This document shows, in pieces, positions 27,185 to 34,742 of a DNA stretch of 64,000 bases. This stretch comes from Magnetospirillum sp. 15-1 (GTDB lineage Bacteria > Pseudomonadota > Alphaproteobacteria > Rhodospirillales > Magnetospirillaceae). Each line of letters begins with the position of its first letter. Position 1 is the first letter of the stretch. The stretch is from NCBI RefSeq assembly GCF_900184795.1, contig NZ_FXXN01000018.1, positions 92,611 to 156,610 of the forward strand, given 5' to 3'. The position numbers and the translations under genes are program-made. Under the pieces are notes generated by a model. It had not been told where the DNA came from. It did not search any database and saw only the letters and a program-made list of their open reading frames with translations.

Positions 27185-27775
27185 ATGAGCGTCCCCCCCG
27201 ATTCCTCCCGGGCATTGGAGCGCCACCGCCTGCGCCTGCGCGAACGCCGCTTCGTGATGTCCGAGCACGTGGTGCGCAGCCTGATGAGTGGATCGCTCAC
27301 GGTCGCCGATATCGTGGCGACCGTGCGGGGAGGAACCATCATCGAGGTTCACACCCATGCCCGGCGCGGAACGAGTTTGCTGCTCGCAGCCCGCTGCGGC
27401 GACCGGCCGGTCCATGTCATGTGCGCCGACGGCGTCGACGACTGGCTGGTGATCCCGTTCGCCTATGTCCCGGCCCGACCGGTCTGGGCGACGCCGGGGC
27501 GGCGCAATCCCAAAGGAGTGCCGGAAATGAACGGCAAATTCACCAATTGTTATTTCTGCGGCGGAGAGATCAAGACGGTGACGGTGGGAAACTTCGACTA
27601 CCGCAAGGAGGGAGTTCTCTACGTCATCAAGAAGGTTCCCGCCGGTCTTTGCGTGGAATGTGGTGAGAAATACATCGAGCCGGCCGTCGGCGAGCGGATG
27701 GATTTCATGATCCAAAACAGCCTGTTCACCACCACCGAGCCGGTGAACGTCATCGAATTCCCCAGCGACTCATAG
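27185..27775 (+). CDS. DUF4258 and YgiT-type zinc-finger fusion protein
   Basis: 196 residues in two parts. Residues about 10-100 resemble DUF4258, a small RelE/MqsR-like fold (HVVRSLMSGSLTVADIV, then RPVHVMCADGVDDW). Residues about 115-165 are a YgiT/MqsA-type zinc finger (NCYFCGGEIK and CVECGEKYI). In toxin-antitoxin loci these are two separate adjacent genes; here they share one frame, with an internal ATG at 27528 just before the zinc finger that could also start a separate short protein. Position inside a catabolic operon argues for a domesticated role. Confidence 0.7.
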   Translation: MSVPPDSSRALERHRLRLRERRFVMSEHVVRSLMSGSLTVADIVATVRGGTIIEVHTHARRGTSLLLAARCGDRPVHVMCADGVDDWLVIPFAYVPARPVWATPGRRNPKGVPEMNGKFTNCYFCGGEIKTVTVGNFDYRKEGVLYVIKKVPAGLCVECGEKYIEPAVGERMDFMIQNSLFTTTEPVNVIEFPSDS

Positions 27776-27795
27776 CGATCGGCCGGAGACCAAGC

Positions 27796-28014
27796 ATGGA
27801 TTACAGCTATCCCGAAATCGACCAGCTCGCCACGCTGCTGGAGGCCGAAATGAAGGGAAGCTCGGTCGATCCGGCGGAGTGCCGGCGACTGGCATCGCGA
27901 TTGGCCGAACTGTACCCCGAGATCGCCGGCAGCATGAGACAGATCCTGGTCAGGGACTGTGGCCCGGGCATCTCACCGCCCCGGAACGGGGAAGGCGGAA
28001 ATGAACGGGCTTGA
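27796..28014 (+). CDS. Small hypothetical protein
   Basis: 72 residues, acidic, with a helix-rich N-terminal part (EIDQLATLLEAEMKGSSVD) and a low-complexity tail. GGAGACCAAGC precedes the ATG. Its last 14 nt overlap the start of the next gene. No family recognised; it may be a small binding partner of a neighbouring protein. Confidence 0.5.
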   Translation: MDYSYPEIDQLATLLEAEMKGSSVDPAECRRLASRLAELYPEIAGSMRQILVRDCGPGISPPRNGEGGNERA

Positions 28015-28927
28015 TCTCGCCGAGGACTACTGGCGGCGGCACGGCAGGCCCTGGCTGGAGGAGAAATATGCCCCCTGGCGCCACCGCATCGCGGTCGGAT
28101 TGGTGGGGGACGGCTCGGACTGCCTGGGGTTCGACGACGAGTATTCCCGTGACCACGATTGGGGGCCTGGCTTTTGCCTTTGGCTGACCCACGAGGATCA
28201 TATGGAGATCGGCGACGCCCTCGGACGCGACTATCGGGCGTTACCGCCCACATTCAACGGCTTCACCCGCCAGACCAGCGAATGGGGCGGGGGCCGAGTG
28301 GGCGTGTTCGAGATCGGCTCCTTCTACCGCGGCTTCATCGGCCGCCCCGGCATCCCCGAGACCCTGGCCGACTGGTTCAGAATTCCCGAGAAGAATCTGG
28401 CGGCCGCGACCTCCGGCCGGGTTTTCGCCGATGAGCTGGGAGACTTTTCCCGCATTCGCCAGGGATTGCTGGCCTTCTATCCCGATGACGTCCGCTTGGC
28501 CAAGATCGGTGCCCGCTGCATGTCGGCGGGACAAGCCGGGCAATACAATCTGCACCGCAGCATCCAGCGCGGCGATCCGTTCGCCGCCCGATACGCGGAA
28601 ACCAAGTTCTGCGCCGATGCCCTCTCGCTGGTCTATCTGCTCAATCGTCGCTACGCCCCCTACTTCAAATGGCTGTGGCGCGGCCTGGCCGAACTGCCCA
28701 TCCTGGGTCCCTGGCTGGCCGAGGCCGTCGCCGCCCTCGTCGCGGCCGACGATCCCGGCCATAAGACGGCCGCGGTGGACGCCATCTGCGCCCGCCTCGT
28801 GGCGGCCTTGGTCGCCGAGGGCCTGAGCCATTCCTCGAGCCGCTTCCTGGTGGATCACGGCCCGGTCATTCATGATCGGATCGCCGATCCGTCCTTGCGT
28901 GCCGTCAACGTCTGGGTGGGACCTTAA
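28001..28927 (+). CDS. DUF4037 nucleotidyltransferase-like protein
   Basis: 308 residues. The GSDCLGFDDEYSRDHDWG segment has the Gly-Ser and Asp-x-Asp spacing of the nucleotidyltransferase fold and is the hallmark of DUF4037. The rest is helical. An upstream in-frame start exists, but 28001, which overlaps the previous gene, follows GGGGAAGGCGG and begins at the conserved part. DUF4037 and DUF4125 genes recur together in other genomes. It could adenylate or nucleotidylate a neighbour such as the ubiquitin-like protein, which is an inference only. Confidence 0.72.
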   Translation: MNGLDLAEDYWRRHGRPWLEEKYAPWRHRIAVGLVGDGSDCLGFDDEYSRDHDWGPGFCLWLTHEDHMEIGDALGRDYRALPPTFNGFTRQTSEWGGGRVGVFEIGSFYRGFIGRPGIPETLADWFRIPEKNLAAATSGRVFADELGDFSRIRQGLLAFYPDDVRLAKIGARCMSAGQAGQYNLHRSIQRGDPFAARYAETKFCADALSLVYLLNRRYAPYFKWLWRGLAELPILGPWLAEAVAALVAADDPGHKTAAVDAICARLVAALVAEGLSHSSSRFLVDHGPVIHDRIADPSLRAVNVWVGP

Positions 28928-28931
28928 GACC

Positions 28932-29870
28932 ATGGGAAATGTCCTGGTGATCGGCGGCAGCTATTTTGCCGGCCGCGTCTTCGTCGAAGAGCTGACGAAG
29001 CACGGCGACGTCAACGTCTATGTATTCAATCGCGGGCGCCAGCCGCTCGGCATGCCCACGGTCACCGAACTGAGGGGGGACCGCGACCGGATCGAACAGG
29101 TTGCCACGGCCATTCCTCCGCTGGATTGGGATACGGTCGTGGATTTCTGCGGCTACGAACCCGCCCAGGTGATGTCGCTGCTGGATCACCTGCCGGGCAA
29201 CGTCCGCCAGTACATCTTCATCAGCACCACCACCGTCTATGACCGGACCACGCGATTGCCGGTGCGCGAGGACGCGCCAAAGCTCGCCGCCCCCCAGAAG
29301 GAGTTGGGAAGTCAGTCCCGGTACGGCTTCGATAAATGGCTGTCGGAAATTGCCGTGCAGACCGAATGCGAGCGACGGGGAATCGCCTTCACCATTTTCC
29401 GCCCGGCCGTCATCTACGGCTATTACAACTACGCCCCGCGCGAGAGCTATTTCTTCGACCGTCTGACCAGCCACCGTCCCATCGAAATCCCCGAGCACAA
29501 TCTGTCTTTGTTCAGCGTCATCTGGGTCGTCGACATGGCGCAAGCCCTGATCCGCGCCTTGGGCGAACCCCGAGCCTTCGGTAAGGTCTACAACCTGGCT
29601 TCGGACGAGTTGATTTCCTACGGGCGGATCATCGACGTTCTGGGCGAAATCACCGGCAAGACCGTCGAGACCCTGGCGCTGCCCACCCGCGAGATCGAGA
29701 GGCGGGGGCTGCCCCTGCCCTTTCCGCTGACCGAACACCTGATCTATAGCGGCCAGGCGGCGGCCGAGGATTTTGGCCTGGCCTATACCCCCTTCGCCGC
29801 CGGCATCCGGGAGTCCTTGAAGTATTACCTGATGATCCGACGGGCCGCCCGCGCCCGGGACGGATCATAA
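28932..29870 (+). CDS. NAD-dependent epimerase/dehydratase family protein
   Basis: 312 residues of the extended short-chain dehydrogenase fold. The dinucleotide motif reads GGSYFAGR near the N terminus, and the catalytic pair is YGFDK with an upstream ISTTTVYDR Ser/Thr. The C-terminal substrate domain includes VIWVVDMAQALIRALG. Such enzymes act on nucleotide sugars or related small molecules. It sits 4 nt after the DUF4037 gene and 2 nt before the amidohydrolase, so a shared small-molecule task is possible. Confidence 0.8.
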   Translation: MGNVLVIGGSYFAGRVFVEELTKHGDVNVYVFNRGRQPLGMPTVTELRGDRDRIEQVATAIPPLDWDTVVDFCGYEPAQVMSLLDHLPGNVRQYIFISTTTVYDRTTRLPVREDAPKLAAPQKELGSQSRYGFDKWLSEIAVQTECERRGIAFTIFRPAVIYGYYNYAPRESYFFDRLTSHRPIEIPEHNLSLFSVIWVVDMAQALIRALGEPRAFGKVYNLASDELISYGRIIDVLGEITGKTVETLALPTREIERRGLPLPFPLTEHLIYSGQAAAEDFGLAYTPFAAGIRESLKYYLMIRRAARARDGS

Positions 29871-29872
29871 GC

Positions 29873-31360
29873 ATGGACGCCGATCTGATCCTGGACAATC
29901 TGGTCGCCCTGCCGGCCATGGCCGGAGGCGCCCCTCCCCGGATGATCGCCATCAAGGGCAATCGCATCGTGTATGCCGGCTCCCGCGATGCCCTGGCCGA
30001 TCTGGCGGCCCTGGGCACCCGCGTGGTCGATTGCGGTGGCGGTCTGGCGGTGCCCGGCTTCAACGACGCCCACTGCCATCCCATCGCCCATGCCGCCACC
30101 TTGCGTCATGTGGATTGCTCACCCGCCAGCGTCACCGATATCGCCTCGCTGCAGGCGGCCTTGCGTCGGTCCACCGCCCATCCCTGGGTACGGGCGGCGG
30201 GCTGCGACGCGGCCGCCCTGGCGGAAGGGCGGCTGCCCACCCGCCAGGAACTCGACGAGGCCGTGCCCGACCGGCCGGTCGTGCTGGTCGCGCAATCGGG
30301 GCAGAGTTGTGTTCTCAACAGCATGGCCCTGGCCAGATGCGGCTTGGCCGGGGCCGGAATCGCCGAGGGCGTCCTTGTCGGCAACGACAGCCGCCTCGCC
30401 GCCGCGTTGCCGCCCATGACCGCCGACGAGATCGAGGCAGGTCTTCGCCAAGTCAATCGCCTCTATCTGGAGAACGGCATCACCTCCTTGCAGGACACGA
30501 GTTGGAGCAACGGCCATCGCCACTGGATGGCCGCGCGCCACTTCAAGGATCACGGCCTTTTGGCGCCAAGGATAAGCATGCTGGTCGGGGCGGATTCCCT
30601 GGATGAATTCGCCGGTCTGGGTCTGAGGACGGGCATGGGGGATGATCATCTGCGCCTGGGCGCCATGAAGATCGCCCTGGACGAAAGCACCGGCAATTGC
30701 CATCCCGCCCAGGAAGAAATCGACGAGATCGCCTTGCGCGGCCATCTCGCCGGCTTTCAGCTTTCCTTCCATGTGCCCGACGTCACCATGCTGCAGCGCA
30801 GCCTGAACGCCCTGGCGCTGATCCGGAGGCTGTCCCCGACCCCTTGCATCCGGCCGCGCCTCGAGCATTGTTCGATCTGCCCCCCGCATCTGCTGCCCGC
30901 CATTGCCGAAGCCGGGGCGATTGCCGTGCTGCAGCCCAATCTCCTGGCGGCGGCCACCGCCCCCGGCTGCCTCAGCCATCTGGATGAGGAAAGGTTGCGT
31001 TGGATCGGCCCGATCCGATCCATGCTGGCGGCGGGAATCCCGGTGGCCTTCGGCTCGGACGCCCCGCTCACCCCGTGCCCGCCGCTGCCGGCCATGGCCG
31101 TGGCGGTCACCCGCCGGGTGAAGGGCCGCGCCTGTCTGTCCGCCTCCGAATCCATTTCCCTCGAAGCGGCTCTGGACTGCTATGGCCGCGCCGGAGCGTT
31201 CTGCTCGGGCCGGGAGCAGGACGTCGGGGTCATCGCTCCCGGCATGCTGGCCGATCTGGCCGTGCTGGACCGCGATCTTCTGGCCCTGCCGCCCGATCAG
31301 ATCGCCGAGGCCAAGGTCGTCATGACCGTATTGGACGGCGAGGTGGTGTGGGAGGGCTGA
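29873..31360 (+). CDS. Amidohydrolase family protein (YtcJ-like)
   Basis: 495 residues. Metal ligands are visible as HCH in FNDAHCHPIAHA, a later His in LEHCSICPP and the Asp in AFGSDAPL; the C-terminal beta-sandwich returns with GMLADLAVLDRDLL. The family hydrolyses C-N bonds, mostly amides or cyclic amides; no signal peptide, so cytoplasmic. It is the last gene of the bss transcript, ending 6 nt before the convergent sigma-54 activator gene. Its role in toluene metabolism is unknown. Confidence 0.82.
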   Translation: MDADLILDNLVALPAMAGGAPPRMIAIKGNRIVYAGSRDALADLAALGTRVVDCGGGLAVPGFNDAHCHPIAHAATLRHVDCSPASVTDIASLQAALRRSTAHPWVRAAGCDAAALAEGRLPTRQELDEAVPDRPVVLVAQSGQSCVLNSMALARCGLAGAGIAEGVLVGNDSRLAAALPPMTADEIEAGLRQVNRLYLENGITSLQDTSWSNGHRHWMAARHFKDHGLLAPRISMLVGADSLDEFAGLGLRTGMGDDHLRLGAMKIALDESTGNCHPAQEEIDEIALRGHLAGFQLSFHVPDVTMLQRSLNALALIRRLSPTPCIRPRLEHCSICPPHLLPAIAEAGAIAVLQPNLLAAATAPGCLSHLDEERLRWIGPIRSMLAAGIPVAFGSDAPLTPCPPLPAMAVAVTRRVKGRACLSASESISLEAALDCYGRAGAFCSGREQDVGVIAPGMLADLAVLDRDLLALPPDQIAEAKVVMTVLDGEVVWEG

Positions 31361-31366
31361 CGTCTT

Positions 31367-33115
31367 CTATGACCGGCCACGCTCGAGGCGCCGGCTGCGA
31401 TAGGCGATCTGGGACCGGCTCATGCCCAGCATCCGCCCCGCCAACGCCAGGTTGCCGCCCGCCTTGGCTATCGCCTTTTCCACCAGCATGTCTGCCAGCG
31501 TCTCCATGTCGAGCTTGCCGTCGAGAACCGTATCGACCAGCCCGGAAAGCGAGGGTGGCGTGACAAGGGAATCGGCGACAGGCGGTGGTGCCGCGATCAT
31601 GGTCGGGTTAACCGAGGCGGCGCCGAAATTGCTGGCCCGGGTGAAAAGATGGCCGATATCCAGCACGCCCCCGTCGGGGGCCAGAATGACTCCCCGCTCG
31701 ATCATGTTTTCCAACTCGCGAATATTGCCCGGGTAGTCGTATTCCAGCAGCGCCAAGACCGCTCGTTCGGCCAGACCCACGATATTGCGCCGATGCAATG
31801 CCGAGAAGCGCTTGAGAAAATGCTCGATCAGGACAGGTACGTCGTCGCGCCTCTCGCGCAGCGGCGGAATATGAACCGAGAACACATCCAGACGGAAAAG
31901 CAAGTCACTGCGGAAATGGCCTTTGTTCGCATCTTCGTAGAGATCGGTGTTGGTGGCGGCGATGATCCGGACATCAACCTTGCGCGAGCGGGTGTCGCCC
32001 ACCCGCTCGACCTCACGCTCTTGCAGCACGCGCAGCAGCTTGGCCTGAGCCGCCGGACTGAGGGTGCTGATCTCATCCAGGAACAAGGTGCCGCCATTGG
32101 CCCGCTCGAACCGGCCGGGCCGCGACTGAACCGCCCCGGTGAAGCCCCCCTTCTCGACCCCAAACAATTCCGCTTCCACCAAATTCTCGGGCAGGGCCGC
32201 GCAGTTGACGCCGACGAAAGGCTTGTCGGCCCGCGCGGATATACGGTGCAGGGCTCGGGCGAACATCTCCTTGCCGACCCCGGTCTCGCCCAGCAGCAAG
32301 ACCGTGGCGTCGGTGGGTGCCACCCGCTCGATCATGTGGCAGGTGGTGACATATCCCGACGACGTCCCCACCAGCAGATCGCCGAAGGCGAGAACCGGCG
32401 ACGCCAGCGCATTGGCGGAAACCACGGCCCGTGGATTGCCCGAGGGCGCCCCCCCGGCCGAAAAGTCGTCCAGTTCGCTATCGTCCCATTCATCCAGCGG
32501 CTTGCCGATCACCCGGCAAAAAGGATGCCCCATGGCTCGGCACTGAACCTCCCGGTGCAGAACCTGTTTGCCCATGATGGCGCTGATATAGCCCGAGGCG
32601 TAGCCGGTCTGCATCCAGCACACCGGTTCGCCGCTGCGGCCATAGCTGGCCACATGGGAGTCGACCTCGGACGAATCGCGCCAGTTGAACTCCGCCGAGT
32701 AATAGCCACGCTCGACACTGACATCGAACCGGATGGGGTCGGGCGCCGAAGCTCCCTTCAGCGCGTGAAGCTGAGGCCCCATCGACAGCAATTCCTGGGC
32801 ACTGACCGACGGCCGCATCCGCCGGGCCAGTTGCGCATCGCGGTTGCCCGCGCCAATTCCCACCCGGCTCAGAATGCTGCGGGCCCGCTCGGTTCCCAGG
32901 GAATCGATGAGTTCGCGGCGAATGGCCGTGATACTCGCCAGGTCGATCAGCAGCATCCGGCCGCTGTCGAACCAGATGCGTCCGTCCTGTGGCGAGAAGT
33001 GGAGATGGGTCAACAACTCGGACGAGTCGTGCCACTCCTTGGCCAGGGCTTCGTTGACGACACCGTCGGCGGCACCGCCGTGCTTGGATTTGGATTTGGC
33101 CCGAGCCTTCGACAT
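31367..33115 (-). CDS. Sigma-54-dependent activator with V4R sensor (XylR/DmpR type)
   Basis: 582 residues: an XylR-type N-terminal domain, a V4R effector domain (about 145-205, with [11 protein letters not shown] and two late Cys), an AAA+ domain with Walker A GETGVGKE (276-283) and Walker B GGTLFLDE (341-348), and a Fis-type HTH at the C terminus ([19 protein letters not shown]). The sigma-54 contact loop reads GGFTGA (323-328) rather than the usual GAFTGA. The family senses aromatic compounds directly. It is divergent from the CBS-regulator-kinase genes, upstream of which lies a sigma-54-like promoter, a likely target. Confidence 0.9.
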   Translation of the reverse strand: MSKARAKSKSKHGGAADGVVNEALAKEWHDSSELLTHLHFSPQDGRIWFDSGRMLLIDLASITAIRRELIDSLGTERARSILSRVGIGAGNRDAQLARRMRPSVSAQELLSMGPQLHALKGASAPDPIRFDVSVERGYYSAEFNWRDSSEVDSHVASYGRSGEPVCWMQTGYASGYISAIMGKQVLHREVQCRAMGHPFCRVIGKPLDEWDDSELDDFSAGGAPSGNPRAVVSANALASPVLAFGDLLVGTSSGYVTTCHMIERVAPTDATVLLLGETGVGKEMFARALHRISARADKPFVGVNCAALPENLVEAELFGVEKGGFTGAVQSRPGRFERANGGTLFLDEISTLSPAAQAKLLRVLQEREVERVGDTRSRKVDVRIIAATNTDLYEDANKGHFRSDLLFRLDVFSVHIPPLRERRDDVPVLIEHFLKRFSALHRRNIVGLAERAVLALLEYDYPGNIRELENMIERGVILAPDGGVLDIGHLFTRASNFGAASVNPTMIAAPPPVADSLVTPPSLSGLVDTVLDGKLDMETLADMLVEKAIAKAGGNLALAGRMLGMSRSQIAYRSRRLERGRS

Positions 33116-33227
33116 TCCCCACCCCGATTACAACAGCCATCCGCGACAATAATGCACAGTGAGCACAATCATTACTGCAATGTGATATTTTTTACAACAG
33201 ATTTCCACACACATCATCAATATGCGC

Positions 33228-33274
33228 AATTTCAATTTAATAATTACTGTAGCTTTCGACGACTAATTGAAATT
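33228..33274. promoter_or_regulatory. Inverted repeat, candidate upstream activator sites
   Basis: AATTTCAATT (33228-33237) and AATTGAAATT (33265-33274) are exact inverted copies with centres 37 bp apart, about three and a half helical turns. They lie roughly 150-180 bp before the sigma-54-like promoter, where XylR-type activators usually bind. Confidence 0.45.
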
Positions 33275-33410
33275 CGGCCGATGCGGCCTCGCGACACGCC
33301 CCCTTTGTCGAGTCCATACTTGAATGACTAAAATTTTGCAGCGCACAATATTAAGCAAAAACAGGTGCCTGCGGATTCAGGCCATTACTTTCCATCATGC
33401 ATCACAAGCT

Positions 33411-33427
33411 TGGCACACTCAGTGCAA
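33411..33427 (+). promoter_or_regulatory. Sigma-54-type promoter candidate upstream of the CBS gene
   Basis: TGGCACACTCAGTGCAA matches the -24/-12 consensus TGGCACG-N4-TTGCA at the GG and GC pairs with exact spacing; the differences are A for G after TGGCAC and G for T before TGC. It lies about 100 nt before the CBS gene. Confidence 0.55.
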
Positions 33428-33526
33428 TTGAAGACGGCAACACGGCCGGGATCCCCCCGGACCGCTCGGAAAATCCGAGGCCGCGCATGACCGCGCGGAA
33501 AATTAATCTGGACTGGGAGGTCTGCC

Positions 33527-33976
33527 ATGATTGTGAAATCCATTCTTGACGGCAAAGCCGGGAGAGGAAATCACCTAACTGTTCAGCCCAATGAATTCGC
33601 ATCCACGGTCGCCCGCATACTGACGACGGCGAAAATTGGCGCGGTGGCCGTACTGGATACCGACGGCCGCATCGCGGGAATCGCCAGCGAGCGCGACATC
33701 GTTCGTGGCCTGGCCCAGCACGGCCAAGCCATTTCCTGCCTGAGCGTGGCCGAGATCATGACGACGGAGGTCCTGGTCTGCCATGAAACCGACCACGTCA
33801 ACCGCCTGATCAAGTCCATGACGGAACGCCGAATCCGCCACGTCCCGGTGGTCGACGAATCCCACCGGATGGTCGGGATGCTCACCATCGGCGATATCAT
33901 CAAATCCATGCTGTTCGATGAACTGCCAAATGAAACGGCGGCGCTTTGCGAATACAGGCGCCACGGCATCAACTGA
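33527..33976 (+). CDS. CBS-domain pair protein
   Basis: 149 residues made of two CBS motifs: the first ends GRIAGIASERDIVRGLAQ, the second HRMVGMLTIGDIIKSML. CBS pairs bind adenine nucleotides or SAM and report energy state. GGGAGGTCTGCC precedes the ATG. It is 20 nt upstream of the response regulator gene and may add an energy or redox input to the two-component system, but it has no output domain of its own. Confidence 0.86.
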   Translation: MIVKSILDGKAGRGNHLTVQPNEFASTVARILTTAKIGAVAVLDTDGRIAGIASERDIVRGLAQHGQAISCLSVAEIMTTEVLVCHETDHVNRLIKSMTERRIRHVPVVDESHRMVGMLTIGDIIKSMLFDELPNETAALCEYRRHGIN

Positions 33977-33996
33977 CATTTGGGAGGATATCGAAA

Positions 33997-34695
33997 ATGG
34001 CCCAGGCATCCATTACGCCAACTATCTTTGTCATTGATGATGAGCGATCTGTACGCGAGTCGATCAAGTGGCTGTTCAACTCCATCTCCATGAATGTGAA
34101 GCTGTTCGAGAGCCCACAGGAATTCCTCGATGCCGACCTGGAGTTCCGCCATGGCTGCCTTATCCTCGACGTAAGAATGCAGAACATGAGCGGATTGCAG
34201 CTGCAGAACATTCTGTATGAGCAGAACTTTCCGCTGCCGCTGATCTTTCTATCCGCCTATGGCGACGCCCAGATGGGGGCGCAGGCGGTCAAGAAGGGCG
34301 CCATCGATTTTCTTCAAAAGCCTTACCGGAACCAGGATCTTCTCGACACGGTCAACACGGCCCTTCGCCTCAGCAAGGAAGTGTTGGACAAGGAGATGGA
34401 GCGCGACAAATACATCGGTTGGCTCGACAGCCTTTCGCTGCGGGAAAAGGGCGTCCTGGAACAGGTGGTTGCCGGCAAGAGCAGCAAGGAAATCGCCCGC
34501 AATCTGGGGATCAGCTACAAGACGGTGGAAGCCCACCGCGCCCGGGTGATGAAGAAGCTGGGCGCCCGCTCCGCCAGCGATCTCGTCCATCTCGCCCTTA
34601 TGAACAACAGCCATTGTCGCGGCTGTCGCTGGCTTTCCCTGCCCAAGGGGAACGCCAACTGCTGTGAAAGCGAAGCTCACAGCCTCTCAGCCTGA
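33997..34695 (+). CDS. tdiR: FixJ/NarL-type response regulator, TdiR/TutB-like
   Basis: 232 residues: a receiver domain with DDERSVRES, phospho-acceptor Asp58 in CLILDVRM and Lys in FLQKPY, followed by a LuxR-type helix-turn-helix (GKSSKEIARNLGISYKTVEA). The start at 33997 follows GGGAGGATATC; an in-frame ATG at 33946 lies inside the CBS gene. The C-terminal tail has four Cys (CRGC and CCES), unusual for FixJ relatives. TdiR in Thauera activates bss transcription; pairing with the PAS kinase downstream and location next to the bss operon support that role here. It is the first candidate to bind the shared promoter box. Confidence 0.82.
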   Translation: MAQASITPTIFVIDDERSVRESIKWLFNSISMNVKLFESPQEFLDADLEFRHGCLILDVRMQNMSGLQLQNILYEQNFPLPLIFLSAYGDAQMGAQAVKKGAIDFLQKPYRNQDLLDTVNTALRLSKEVLDKEMERDKYIGWLDSLSLREKGVLEQVVAGKSSKEIARNLGISYKTVEAHRARVMKKLGARSASDLVHLALMNNSHCRGCRWLSLPKGNANCCESEAHSLSA

Positions 34696-34742
34696 TTCGA
34701 AGCGGGGTGCCCGGCACGGGCATCCCATCGAAACCATGGGAA

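Larger units (their letters stand above)
33116..33526. other. AT-rich divergent regulatory region between sigma-54 activator and CBS gene
   Basis: About 410 bases with no gene. It contains an inverted repeat pair (33228-33237 and 33265-33274) and a sigma-54-like promoter (33411-33427), both annotated separately. A marked drop in GC compared with the genes suggests a regulatory region rather than coding DNA. Confidence 0.6.

Noticed and set aside
27538-27556. A further TTCACCAATTGTTATTT sequence resembling the toluene-regulon box
   Set aside because: It lies inside the coding sequence of the zinc-finger half of the fusion protein, lacks the GC arms and has no -10 at the fixed spacing.
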